This document shows positions 26,134 to 35,900 of a DNA stretch of 64,000 nt, piece by piece. Location of the stretch: assembly GCF_011059185.1 (NCBI RefSeq), contig NZ_JAALFE010000011.1:89870-153869 (forward strand). The letters are read 5' to 3'. The stretch is from Paragemmobacter kunshanensis (GTDB lineage: Bacteria; Pseudomonadota; Alphaproteobacteria; Rhodobacterales; Rhodobacteraceae). The notes below the pieces were generated by a model. The model had not been told where the DNA came from, searched no databases, and worked only from the letters and a program-made list of their open reading frames with translations. The translations under genes were made by a program, and so were the position numbers. Positions within the stretch are counted from its first letter, which is position 1; every line of letters begins with the position of its first letter.

Positions 26134-26781
26134 ATGACCAAGCTCATCCTGATTGATGACCACCCGATCGTTCTTGCCGGTCTGGTGGACATCCTGACAT
26201 CGCAAGGGAAATACGAAATCGTCGCCACCGGGGCCACCGCCGATGCCGCGCTGCATCTGGTCCGGACCCATGACTGCGACGTTCTGGTCGCCGATCTGAA
26301 CCTGCCCGGGGACATGGTGGAAACCATCCGTCAGATCCGCATCGACCGGCCCTCGGTCCGCATCCTCGCCTTCACGGCCAATGGCAATGTCGAATGCTGC
26401 ATGCAGCTGCTGGCGGCAGGGGCCACGGGCTATGTGCTGAAGGGCAGTTCCGGCGGGGATCTGTTCTATGCGCTGGAAGAGGTGGCGGCGGGCAAGGAAT
26501 ACGTGTCCTCGGCCATGGCCACCAAGATGGTGCGCGAGATGCGCCAGGCCCAGCAGCGCAAGGCGGAACGGGCCTCGGTCGCGTTGAATGCGCGGGAAGA
26601 TCAGGTCGTGCGCGAATTGATGAGCGGCGCGTCCAACAAGGAAATCGCGACGAAGCTGAACCTGTCGGACAAGACGGTGAAGCATTACATGACCCAGATC
26701 ATGCAGAAATACAACGCGCGCAACCGCGTCGAGGTGATCCTCGAGGCGCAGCGGCTGAGCGGGCATCAGATGCGCCAGTGA
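26134..26781 (+). CDS. NarL/FixJ-type response regulator
   Basis: A 215-residue regulator. The receiver domain (1-120) has LIDDHP, phosphoacceptor Asp54 in LVADLNLPGD and Lys in GYVLKGSS. A LuxR-type HTH (about 145-205; ALNAREDQVVRELMSGASNK, then KTVKHYMTQIMQKY) follows. The adjacent convergent gene encodes a HisKA_3-class kinase, the normal partner type for NarL regulators. Its targets are unknown; the neighbouring type I secretion and peroxidase locus is a plausible one. Confidence 0.9.
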   Translation: MTKLILIDDHPIVLAGLVDILTSQGKYEIVATGATADAALHLVRTHDCDVLVADLNLPGDMVETIRQIRIDRPSVRILAFTANGNVECCMQLLAAGATGYVLKGSSGGDLFYALEEVAAGKEYVSSAMATKMVREMRQAQQRKAERASVALNAREDQVVRELMSGASNKEIATKLNLSDKTVKHYMTQIMQKYNARNRVEVILEAQRLSGHQMRQ

Positions 26782-26835
26782 CGGCCGCGCCCCGCACGGG
26801 TGGCGCATGACGGAAGGCAGGGGGGCGGGGCGCAG

Positions 26836-26864
26836 GCACCGCCCCTTTTCGCAAGGGGCGGTGC
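26836..26864. terminator. Strong hairpin between convergent regulator and kinase genes
   Basis: GCACCGCCCCTT-TTCGC-AAGGGGCGGTGC is a perfect 12-bp stem with a 5-base loop. It lies between the 3 prime ends of two converging genes, as expected of a bidirectional terminator, although no long T tract follows. Confidence 0.7.
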
Positions 26865-26882
26865 GGCTGCGCGCGGCCTGCC

Positions 26883-28358
26883 CTAACCCTTGCCCCGCAA
26901 CGCATGCAGCGCGTCGCTGCCAGAGGCGGCCGGAGAGTGCATCCTGTCAGCCGGGCCTTCCCCTGCATCGGGGCGGGGGTTGTTCTCCAGTTGATCGAGG
27001 TCGATCAGCAGGGCAACCTCGGTTCCCCGGCCCGGGCGGCTGGTCAGGCGCAGATCGGCCCCGATGCTGCGCGCGCGGTTGCGCATCCCGGCAAGACCCA
27101 GTGCCACGTGATCGCCTTCGGCGGCCTCTTCACCACCAAGGCCTGGCCCCCTGTCGGAAACCGCGATGCGCAGGATGCCGTTGCCTTCCTCTGCCGTCAC
27201 GGCCAGCCCCTGCCCCCCGGCATGGGCCTGGGCATTGTGCAGCGCCTCGCAGACCACGCGGTAGATGGCGGTGCGCATCTCGTCATCCGGGAAGGCGCGG
27301 ATCGGGCCGATGTCCACGCGGACCTCGGAATCGAATTCGGTGCGGAAATTCTCGACCGCGCGGCGCACGGTCTGCCCCACGTCCAGCCCTTCGAGCGTCG
27401 GCAGCACAAGCCCGGTGGAGATGACGCGCAGTTCCGCGATGGCCTGATCGAGCAGGTCGCTGGCCTTGGCGGCAATCGGGCTGTCGGCTTCGGCATGGGC
27501 AAGCTGGCTGCGATAGAGGGCCGCGATGCTGAGCAGCTGGATCGGGCCATCATGCAGATCCGAGCCGATGCGGTTCAGCACCGCCTCGGAGATCTGGCCG
27601 GCCTGGCGGCGCAGCTCTTCGGATTCCTGGAACAGCCGCTGATTGGCCAGCGCCAGCGCATCGGCCTTGCGCAGGCTTTCGCCCAGGGCGGCCTCTTGTG
27701 CGGTGATGCGACGCTGGGCGAAGGCCACGAGGACGGCCAGCCCCACGATGCCCAGGACGAGCGAGCCGAGACGGATGGCATCGGTATCCTCGAGCATCCG
27801 CGAGATGCGGGCGAGCAGGAGTTCCACGCTGCAATAGATTTCCCCGACGGCGATCACCTGTCCGTCGCGGTTCACCAGCGGGATATAGACTTCATAGACG
27901 ACGGTGCCCAGCGCGCCATCCCAGAGGTTTTCCGGCGTGGAGCCGTCGGCCTCGACGATCACCGTCTCGCCATGCAGGGCACGCAGGACGGCGGGTTCGG
28001 GCCGGCCCTGGTGTTCGACCGCCCCGCGCGAGTTGTAGACCAGCGCGCCGTGCAGATCCCACAGCTTCACGCGGTCGATATAGGCCGGGTCGATCTGGCC
28101 GGTGACGGCTTCCTGCACGCGGCGCTGGGTTTCCGCCGAGAGAGGGCCGCGCACGGCTTCGTTGCCCAGCGCCGCGATCAGCACACCGCGCGCAAGGGCC
28201 TGTTCGATCTCGAGCGAACCTTCGACCATGCGCCCGGCAATGACCTGGTTCTGCAGCTTGCCGGTAAGAACGGCCAGTCCGGTAAAGAGGATCGCGGCCA
28301 GAAGCAGGAACTGGCCCGTCAGGCCGATGGAGCGCAGGAACGTGGAAAACTGTGTCAT
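26883..28358 (-). CDS. NarX/DegS-type sensor histidine kinase
   Basis: A 491-residue kinase with two membrane segments (about 11-33 and 190-212) enclosing a periplasmic sensor of about 155 residues. A cytoplasmic coiled-coil-like linker follows (QRRITAQEAALGESL). The HisKA_3 dimerisation box is NRIGSDLHDGPIQLLSI (phospho-His about residue 265), and the HATPase_c domain has VVCEALHNAQAHA and GLGLAGMRNRARSIGADL-like blocks near the C terminus. Start 28358 is chosen because the first membrane helix begins right after it; the frame is open further upstream. Convergent with the NarL-type regulator, its likely partner. Confidence 0.88.
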   Translation of the reverse strand: MTQFSTFLRSIGLTGQFLLLAAILFTGLAVLTGKLQNQVIAGRMVEGSLEIEQALARGVLIAALGNEAVRGPLSAETQRRVQEAVTGQIDPAYIDRVKLWDLHGALVYNSRGAVEHQGRPEPAVLRALHGETVIVEADGSTPENLWDGALGTVVYEVYIPLVNRDGQVIAVGEIYCSVELLLARISRMLEDTDAIRLGSLVLGIVGLAVLVAFAQRRITAQEAALGESLRKADALALANQRLFQESEELRRQAGQISEAVLNRIGSDLHDGPIQLLSIAALYRSQLAHAEADSPIAAKASDLLDQAIAELRVISTGLVLPTLEGLDVGQTVRRAVENFRTEFDSEVRVDIGPIRAFPDDEMRTAIYRVVCEALHNAQAHAGGQGLAVTAEEGNGILRIAVSDRGPGLGGEEAAEGDHVALGLAGMRNRARSIGADLRLTSRPGRGTEVALLIDLDQLENNPRPDAGEGPADRMHSPAASGSDALHALRGKG

Positions 28359-28569
28359 GGAGTCGCCGACAAGGCCGGAAGGGGACGGATCCAAAGGCCC
28401 GGTCCAGCGCCGCGGGCGGGATGCGCCGGATGTCCTGTCATTCGTCCCTCGCAGTTCCGGTCTATGGGCATCGGGCAAGCTGTCGCGCGTCATGGCCTTC
28501 TTCCGGTGAGTATGAACATGTTCCCGCGTCATCCGCAAAGCCGTTGATCGCGGCGCGGGGCGGGGGCGG

Positions 28570-29895
28570 CTATTCCTCGCGCATGGCCCGTTGCATCTGA
28601 TCCATGACAGGCTGGACAATGTAGGAAATCGCCAGCCGTTCGGCGGTGGGCACGAAGACCTCGACCGGCATGCCGGGCACGAGGCCCCGATTGCCGAGCG
28701 CCGCCATGTCGCCGGTCGGACGGGCGCGGGCGATGAAATGCGGCTGGCCGGTGGCAGGGTCGATCACGGCGGCGGCCGAGACGGTTTCGACGACGGCGTC
28801 GATTTCCGGGGTCAGGCGCTGGTTGAAGGCCGGAAAGCGCAGGCGCGCGGCCTGGCCGGGGGCGATGGCGTCGATATCGGTGGGCGCGATGCGGAATTCG
28901 ATCACCATGTCCTCGGCCCCCGGAACGATGGAAACCAGCGTCTTGCCCGGGGGGACCACTTCGCCCAGCGTGGTGACCTTCACCTCGTTCACCGTGCCCG
29001 CGACCGGGGCGCGCAGGACGGCGCGGGCCAGCCTTTCGCGCGCGGCGCGCAGTTGCAGATCCAGATCGACGATCTGGGGTTCGAGACTGCGCAGGTCGCG
29101 ATGGGCATCCGTCCGCGCGGTGGTGACAAGGCGTTCGCGCTCCAGCGCGATTTCGGCCTGACGGATTTCGTTGCGCGCAAGGTTGGCCGCGATCTGGCCC
29201 ATCTCGCCCTGCATGCGCGTCAGGTCGCGCAGGATCTCGTCCAGCCGGGTCTGTTCCACCGCGCCGCCCTTCAGCAGTTTTTCAAAGCGGGCATGGGCGG
29301 CCTCGACCAGAGCCAGTTCCTCGGTCAGCGAGGTTTGGCGGGCCATCAGCGCATCGCTGTCGAAACGCAGTTGATCGGCCTGCAGCGCCAATGCGGCAAG
29401 CTGGGCCTCGCGGTTGCGGCGGGCCTCCTGCATCAGGCGGTTCTCGCCCTGGACGATACGCAGCCAGTCGGGATCGTCGGCGGCATGGCGCGAGGACAGC
29501 ACCATCTCGCCACCGCTGCGTTCGGCGGCAAGGCGGGCGGCGCGGGCCTCGGCCTCGCGCAGTTGCGAGGCGAGCATGGCGATCCGGCTTTCGATCTCGA
29601 AGGTGTCGAGGGTCAGGACAGGCTGGCCCGCCGCAACCGTCTGGCCGCGGGTGACATGGATCGCGGCCAGCGTGCCGCCATCCAGATGCTGCACCGTCTG
29701 CAGATCGGACCGCACGAGGACCGAGCCGGATCCGATGACGACGGAATCGAGCCGCGCCGTCGCGGCCCATAATCCGATGCCACCAAAGAGCAGTGCCGAC
29801 AGGGCGGCGGCGGCGACCAGTCGTCCGCGCAGGGAAAAGAGGCCGGCATCCTCGGCGGAAGGGCGGCTGGGGCTTTGTGCGGCGGTCATCATCAT
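28570..29895 (-). CDS. HlyD-family type I secretion membrane fusion protein
   Basis: A 441-residue periplasmic adaptor. It has one N-terminal membrane helix (about 22-42), a first lipoyl half-motif (TVQHLDGGTLAAIHVTRGQTV), a long alpha-helical hairpin (about 95-280) and the returning lipoyl strand RAPVAGTVNEVKVTTLGEVV. A beta-barrel follows, with the LGxRGLVPGMPVEVFV-like ending (ALGNRGLVPGMPVEVFVPT). This is the HlyD/PrtE layout that links the ABC exporter to an outer membrane TolC channel. Three consecutive ATG codons start the frame. It is the last gene of the exporter operon; no TolC is present in the window. Confidence 0.92.
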   Translation of the reverse strand: MMMTAAQSPSRPSAEDAGLFSLRGRLVAAAALSALLFGGIGLWAATARLDSVVIGSGSVLVRSDLQTVQHLDGGTLAAIHVTRGQTVAAGQPVLTLDTFEIESRIAMLASQLREAEARAARLAAERSGGEMVLSSRHAADDPDWLRIVQGENRLMQEARRNREAQLAALALQADQLRFDSDALMARQTSLTEELALVEAAHARFEKLLKGGAVEQTRLDEILRDLTRMQGEMGQIAANLARNEIRQAEIALERERLVTTARTDAHRDLRSLEPQIVDLDLQLRAARERLARAVLRAPVAGTVNEVKVTTLGEVVPPGKTLVSIVPGAEDMVIEFRIAPTDIDAIAPGQAARLRFPAFNQRLTPEIDAVVETVSAAAVIDPATGQPHFIARARPTGDMAALGNRGLVPGMPVEVFVPTAERLAISYIVQPVMDQMQRAMREE

Positions 29896-29959
29896 GCTGT
29901 CACCCGTTCTGTCTGGGTCAGGCGGGGGCATCCCGCCAGACCGGCTGTCATGCGGCCCG

Positions 29960-30916
29960 TCACAAGAGGCCCGCCGGGCTGTCCGGCACAAGGGAAGAGG
30001 TCGCCTCGGCCCCGGTCTCGGTCAGGGCGACGGGTGGCGGGGCGTCGGCATCGGCGGCCGGGAAATGCGACTGCAGGAACGCCTCGCGCGAGTCGGGGTT
30101 GGACAGCAGGTCATGGCTGCGATCCTCGCGCAGGCGGAGGGCGGCAAGGCCGGGATCGGCGGTCTCTTCCCCCCTCAGGCGGCGCAGTTCGTGCTGGCTG
30201 ATCCAGTCGCCGATGGCGAGTGTGCCGATGTCGCGCAGGGTTTCGGGGCCGAAGGGGGCCACAACCTGGGCCAGGCGGGCGAACAGCTGTTCAAAGGCGA
30301 TCGGGCCGGGATCGGTTTCGGCAGGGTTGTCGGGGGCCGTGCCCGCGCCCGTTCCGGGGCCAGTTCCGGGGCTCCCGCCCCGGCTGCCCGGCCCCTCTGC
30401 CGGACCCGGCGCCGCGCCCGCCCCCGGGAACGCGGCACCGTCCGGCAGGGGGCCGGGCCCCCGCGCCCCCGGCCGGCCCGCGCCCGGATCCCCGCCTGGA
30501 AGGGCGGGCAGATCCGGCACGGGCTCGGCCTGCGGAAAGAAACGCGACAGATCGAGCGCGCCCGGGCCACGGCCTATGCGGCCCAGATCGGCCACCATCC
30601 CGGCCTCGGGCAGGTCGCCCGGCGCGGGCGGCTCTTCCAGGACAGGGGTCTGGGCCAGCAGGGGCTTGACCGGCGCGGGGGCCATGTCGGCACGGGCCGC
30701 CGTCGCCTGATCCGGTGCTGCGGGCGCGCCCGGCCCTTCGGGGGCAGAGAGTTCCGCCGCGCCGAAAGCCGATTTCACCCAGGCCGCCATGCCGATCATC
30801 ACACCGGCGAAGATTGCGGCGAAGGGGGCTTCGCGCCGGTCGGCCAGGGCAAAGAGCGCGCGCCCCTTGGGCTGGCGGTCGGCGGCGGATTTGCGGTTGC
30901 GGGTCTGGATCTGCAT
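29960..30916 (-). CDS. Unknown single-pass membrane protein of the type I secretion operon
   Basis: A 318-residue protein I do not recognise. A basic N terminus (residues 1-30) is followed by one hydrophobic segment (about 31-52). Then comes a long proline/glycine/alanine-rich, presumably periplasmic low-complexity region (about 60-215), and a more ordered C-terminal part (about 220-318; FEQLFARLAQVVAPFGPETL, IGDWISQHELRRLRG). It sits 4 bp after the exporter ATPase and 64 bp before the adaptor on the same strand, so it is probably made with them. An accessory or regulatory role in export is inference. Confidence 0.7.
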   Translation of the reverse strand: MQIQTRNRKSAADRQPKGRALFALADRREAPFAAIFAGVMIGMAAWVKSAFGAAELSAPEGPGAPAAPDQATAARADMAPAPVKPLLAQTPVLEEPPAPGDLPEAGMVADLGRIGRGPGALDLSRFFPQAEPVPDLPALPGGDPGAGRPGARGPGPLPDGAAFPGAGAAPGPAEGPGSRGGSPGTGPGTGAGTAPDNPAETDPGPIAFEQLFARLAQVVAPFGPETLRDIGTLAIGDWISQHELRRLRGEETADPGLAALRLREDRSHDLLSNPDSREAFLQSHFPAADADAPPPVALTETGAEATSSLVPDSPAGLL

Positions 30917-30920
30917 GGGC

Positions 30921-32780
30921 CTATCCCCGCGCCATCGCGTTGCGGGATTTCCGGTCGCGGGCCTTGTCCTCGCCCGGCTGCGGGGCCGTGGCTTCCAGCG
31001 CGATGTCATCGCTGCCCGAAACGGTGGACGGGGCGACGACCTGCCCGTCGCGGTTGGACAGCACCTCTTCCTTGGTGCCGAAGGCCACCAGCTTGCCCGC
31101 ATGAATCGCGGCCACCATGTCAACCGCCGCAAGCACGCTGGGCCTGTGGGCCACGATGACGGCGATGCCGCCCCGGTCACGGATGCTGCGGATGGTGTCG
31201 TTCAGCGCGCGTTCGCCCGCTGCATCCAGCGCGGCATTGGGTTCATCCAGCAGCACGACAAAGGGATCGCGATAGAGCGCGCGGGCCAGCCCGATACGCT
31301 GGCGCTGGCCTGCCGAAAGGGCAGTGCCCAGCGCGCCCACCTCGGTGTCATAGCCCTCGGGCAGTTGCGAGATCATCTTGTGGACATTGGCCGCCGAGGC
31401 CGCCTTGAAGATGGCGTCGCTGGTGCGGTCGCTGTCGAAGCGGCTGATATTGTCGCGCACCGTGCCGTTGAACAGGCCCACTTCCTGCGGCAGATAGCCG
31501 ATGATTTCGCCCGCGCGGGCCGGATCCCACTGGGTCAGTTCCACATCATCAAAGCGGATCGCGCCGCGCAGCACCGGCCAGACGCCGGCCAGCGCGCGGA
31601 TCAGCGTGGATTTCCCCCCGCCCGACGGCCCCAGCACGGCCAGCGCCTGCCCGGCCTTCAGTTCGAAGCTGACATCCGACAGAAGCACGCGGCCATTGGC
31701 GGGCGAGGCGATGGTGACATTCTCCACCCGCAGCGAGCGGCTGGGGCTGGGCAGCATCAGGGGCGTGCGTTCGACCGAAAGCGCAACCAGCGTGTCGCGC
31801 AACTGGCCCCAGGCCTGACGGGCGCCGACGATGCCCTTCCAGTTGCCGATGATCTGGTCGATCGGCGCCATGGCCCGCCCCGAAGCCACCGAGACGGCGA
31901 TGATCGCGCCTGCGGACAACTCGCCCTTGATGGTGAAATAGGCCCCCAGCCCCAGCAGCCCCGATTGCAGCAGCATCCGCAGCACGCGCGACATGGCGGC
32001 CATGGTGCCGGTGATGTCGGAGGCGCGGGTGTTCAGCGACAGATGGTCATGGTTGGCCTGGGCAAAGCGTTCCACCGCGCGGCCCGTCGCCCCCATGGCG
32101 ATCAGCACCTCGGAATTGCGGGTGTTGGAATCCGAGATGGTGTTGCGCAGCACCAGCGCGCGATGCGCCGATTTCGCAAGGTCGCGCGACTTCACCTCGG
32201 CGATGACGGTGAGCAGGGCCAGCGTCACCAGCCCGGCCAGCGTGACCGCGCCCAGAACCGGGTGCAGCAGATAGACGAAGATCAGGAAGACCGGCACGAA
32301 GGGCAGATCGAAGATCGCCCCGGGCGCCTGCGAGCCGAGGAAGTTGCGCAGGGTATCGACGCCGCGGCTGCGCTCTTGCGCCTCGGTCGGGGAAAAGCCG
32401 TAGCGCGGCATGTCGATGGCCACGCGATGCGACAGCGGCGCAAGGCGGCGGTCGAGCCGCGCCCCGATGCGCACCAGAAGCTGCGCGCGGATCGTGTCGA
32501 AACCGCCCTGCACCAGGTAAAGCGCCAGCGCGAGGATGGAGAGGAAGACCAGCGTCTGCACCGAGCCGGAGGTCAGCGCGCGGTCATAGACCTGCAGCAT
32601 GTAGAAGGAGCCGGTCAGCGCCAGCACGCTGATCAGCCCGGAAATGGCGAAAAGCGCCCAGCCGAAGCGGCGAAGATCGGCGTTCAAAAGATCGCGCGCC
32701 TTCTTCAGGGCAAGGGGATCGGAGGGGGAATTCGGTTGTGCCATGGCCGTTGCTGCCTGCCTTGATCCTGCGCCGGTCAT
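30921..32780 (-). CDS. Type I secretion ABC exporter (PrtD-like permease/ATPase)
   Basis: A 619-residue fused exporter with a membrane domain of six helices (about 35-330) and an ATPase domain. The ATPase has Walker A LGPSGGGKSTL (about 370-380), a Q-loop region GYLPQEVGLF, the signature LSAGQRQRIGLARAL and Walker B VVLLDEPNAALD. The LPQEVxLF and LSAGQRQR blocks are typical of PrtD/HlyB-class exporters for RTX proteins. ATG 32744 (MAQPNSPSD) is an equally possible start. It lies 201 bp downstream of the giant RTX peroxidase gene, its probable substrate. Confidence 0.93.
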   Translation of the reverse strand: MTGAGSRQAATAMAQPNSPSDPLALKKARDLLNADLRRFGWALFAISGLISVLALTGSFYMLQVYDRALTSGSVQTLVFLSILALALYLVQGGFDTIRAQLLVRIGARLDRRLAPLSHRVAIDMPRYGFSPTEAQERSRGVDTLRNFLGSQAPGAIFDLPFVPVFLIFVYLLHPVLGAVTLAGLVTLALLTVIAEVKSRDLAKSAHRALVLRNTISDSNTRNSEVLIAMGATGRAVERFAQANHDHLSLNTRASDITGTMAAMSRVLRMLLQSGLLGLGAYFTIKGELSAGAIIAVSVASGRAMAPIDQIIGNWKGIVGARQAWGQLRDTLVALSVERTPLMLPSPSRSLRVENVTIASPANGRVLLSDVSFELKAGQALAVLGPSGGGKSTLIRALAGVWPVLRGAIRFDDVELTQWDPARAGEIIGYLPQEVGLFNGTVRDNISRFDSDRTSDAIFKAASAANVHKMISQLPEGYDTEVGALGTALSAGQRQRIGLARALYRDPFVVLLDEPNAALDAAGERALNDTIRSIRDRGGIAVIVAHRPSVLAAVDMVAAIHAGKLVAFGTKEEVLSNRDGQVVAPSTVSGSDDIALEATAPQPGEDKARDRKSRNAMARG

Positions 32781-32942
32781 CCGGCCTGTTCCGTGCCGTC
32801 CCGGTCTGGCTTCGCGTGGGTTTCCGCGTCGTCGTCCGGGGGCGCTGGGCCAAGGCTAGACCCGCGCAGCCTGGCCCGTTACGGGAATGGGTCCGGCATT
32901 TCGTTGGACAAAGGTCCGATGGGATGCCCGACCGTGCGAAAG

Positions 32943-32973
32943 GCAACCCGGCCGGGGGGACCGGCCGGGTTGC
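32943..32973 (-). terminator. Hairpin terminator after the giant peroxidase gene
   Basis: GCAACCCGGCCGG-GGGGA-CCGGCCGGGTTGC is a perfect 13-bp stem with a 5-base loop, 9 bp beyond the stop of the minus-strand peroxidase gene; CTTTC follows on that strand. It probably ends or limits read-through into the exporter genes. Confidence 0.75.
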
Positions 32974-32981
32974 GCCCTGGT

Positions 32982-35900
32982 TCAGAGGTTGAAGGACGAT
33001 GCGTCGAGGTTGTGCGCCCCGCGCAGCGTGAGGCTGAAATCGGCCTCGTCATCGCCGTTGGTGTAGCCTTCGATGATCGTGTCCACGCCATCGGCCGTGG
33101 CCACCTCGCGGATCACCAGGCTGCCCGGGCCAGCGGCCCCCTGTTCGGCAAGCGTGAAGCTCTGGTTGCCGTTCAGGCCGACCCCGGCGTCGATCCCCGA
33201 AAGGTCGATCCGGTCACCCGGCTGGAAGTCGGTGATGACATCGCCATCCGCCGCCCCGGCCGAGGTGAAGACGAAGACATCCGCGCCATCGCCACCCGTC
33301 AGCACGTTCACCGAGAGCGAGGCCTTGATGACATCCGCGCCCTGGCTGCCGATGACGTTCTCGATGCCCACCAGGCTGTCGGTCACGCCACCGATGCGCA
33401 CCGTGCCGATGGCCGTGGCGGCACCAAGGTCGATCGCTGCACCGCCGAGGATGGCCGACAGGTCGATCGTGTCGCTGCCTGCGCCGCCGAAGATCATGTC
33501 GGCACCGTCATCGGCCGCGAAGGTGAAGCGGTCATCGCCCTCTTCGCCCATCAGCACATCGGCCCCCTGCCCGCCCGAGAGCAGGTCATCCCCCGCACCG
33601 CCGGTCAGGACATCGTCGCCGCCATGGCCCATGAGGATGTCATCCCCGGCCTTGCCCGCCAGGGCATCCGCCGTGGCACCACCGACAAGGACATCCGCCC
33701 CTGCCCCGCCCGCCACCATGCCGCTGCCCGAACCCGGCATGAGGACTGCGCCTTCGACGACCGGGGGAGTTTGGGGCACTCCGCCACCGCCGCCCGTCCC
33801 GGTGCCATTGCCCGGGCCGTTTCCGGCCTCTTCATCATCCTCCTCGTCCGAGCCAGTGCCAGTGTCAGACTCGTCGCCGCCCTCGTCCTCATCATCCGTG
33901 CCGGTGCTGGCATCGTCGTCGTCCGTGGCGCTGTCTTCGTCGTCATCCGTGGCACTGTCTTCGTCATCGTCCGTGGCCGCGCCGTCATCGCCGCCGGCAC
34001 CGATGCCATCATCATCGGCATCCGTGTCGTCGTCGCCCTGGTCGACCCCGGCCGCCCCATCCTCGTCCGACAGTTCGAAGATACGCTCATCAAGGCCCAC
34101 GAGCCCGGTATTGCGCATCACGATATCGGCAAAGCTCTGGCCTTCCACGAAGTTGGCATAGAGGTCGAAGTTCTCCAGCCGGTCGACATAGTAGAAGCGG
34201 TCGCCTTCCTGCAGGCGGTCAAGCTGTTCGTGGATCACCACCCAGAAGGTGGACCCGACAAGCCCGCCATTCACCTTGGCCTCGGCCAGCCCGCCGACCC
34301 AGAGATCGACACGGTCGATCCCCCGCACGGTAAAACTGCCGTCGGCATTGGCGATCAGCCCGATATCCGGGTTCAGCGCGCCGAAGGCATCCGCCGCCGC
34401 CTGATCTGCCAGAACCAGATCGGGATAGGCCGCGCGGAACTGGTCCAGCATCGCCGCCGACAGCCCGTTCCGTGCCCCGAAATCCTCCCAGCTTGCATAG
34501 GGTTGCAGCAGGACCGGATCGACGAAGCTCAGCGCCTCGCGGATATAGGGGTTGGTCGAGGCCAGAAGCGACGCCTTGACCTGGTTCAGCGTGCCGATGC
34601 CCACATCCCGGCCCCGCGCCACGTTGAAGGCGAAGAGGTCGGCGCTGACGCGGACAAGGTCATTGCGGATGCCATCGACCACCATCGTGTCGACCTGCTC
34701 CGCCGCCTGCCCGGCGATGCCCGACAGCACCGCCCCCGCGCCAAGCTGGGCATAGCCCGGCTGCGGCACATAGCCATACTGCGCCAGCGTCGCGAGGCTT
34801 TGCGTAAAGGCCCCTTCGGCATTGGTCGGGTTCAGGAAGGCATCGAAGAGCGACACCTGCGACACCGTCCCGTCCGGGTTCGTCACCGAAACCGTCTGCG
34901 CCACCATCGTATGGCCAAAGCGATAGACGGCCGAGGCGAATTCCTGGCTGATCGAGGCATCGGTTTCCGGGTTCCACTCGGCAAAGCCGTGATCCCCCTC
35001 GCCCCGGATACCCGCGCCACCCAGCAGCGTCTCGGCGAATTCGGTGAAGACGACGCGCTGATATTCGGCCTCGTTCACGATCTTGGCCGCCTGGAACAGC
35101 TCCTCCAGCGTCAGCACCGTGCCCGATGCCGCATAGCTGGCCGCAAGCTGATCGACATGGAAGTTGTGGTTGCGGGCAAAGATCGTGTGCATCGAGGTCA
35201 GCGTGATGTTCTCGTTCACGCGCCCGTCGCCCGCCACCACGTGATCCAGCAGGTTGATGAAGGGGTTGGTATCCAGAAGCAGGGGTTGCCCCTCGCCCAT
35301 GAAGTTCGACACCAGCCCCGGCAGGACCGCCGCATTGATGGACCCGTCGGCATTCAAGAGATCGGGATAGAACTCCACCAAGGTCTGCGCCCCGCCCGCC
35401 AGATGGGCAGCACGGAAGACAGTCCCCGCCTCGATATGGTGCATCAGCACATCGCGCAGCGTGGGCAGCAGTTCGAACCCTGCGGCAGAGGGGTCCTCTG
35501 CCCCCATCAGCACCCGCGCCCCGAGACCGCCCGCCCCATCGCTTTCGCGCAGAAGCTGACCGATCAGGTTGGTCGACCCATAGACCTGGTTCTGGTCCAC
35601 GAAGGGCGAAGTCAGGTTGCGATGCTGCGCCGCGCCATCGGCGTCAAAGCCCATCACGCTGGCCCGCGTCAGGTCGGCCGGATTTTCCGCCCGCGCCCCC
35701 GCGCCCGGAGCCCCGATCTGCACGGTGCCATTGCCGCCCTTCGGAATGAAGCTCAGCCCGTGGTCGAAATACTGGGCAAAGGCGGTGAAGAAGGCATTGG
35801 CAGTCGCGCTCGGCGCCGTCCCCGGTGCCTGCGCACCAAGGATGTCCGAGATCGTCCGCGTATCCAGCCCGTCGAAGATCGGGTTGATCGCATTGTTGCC

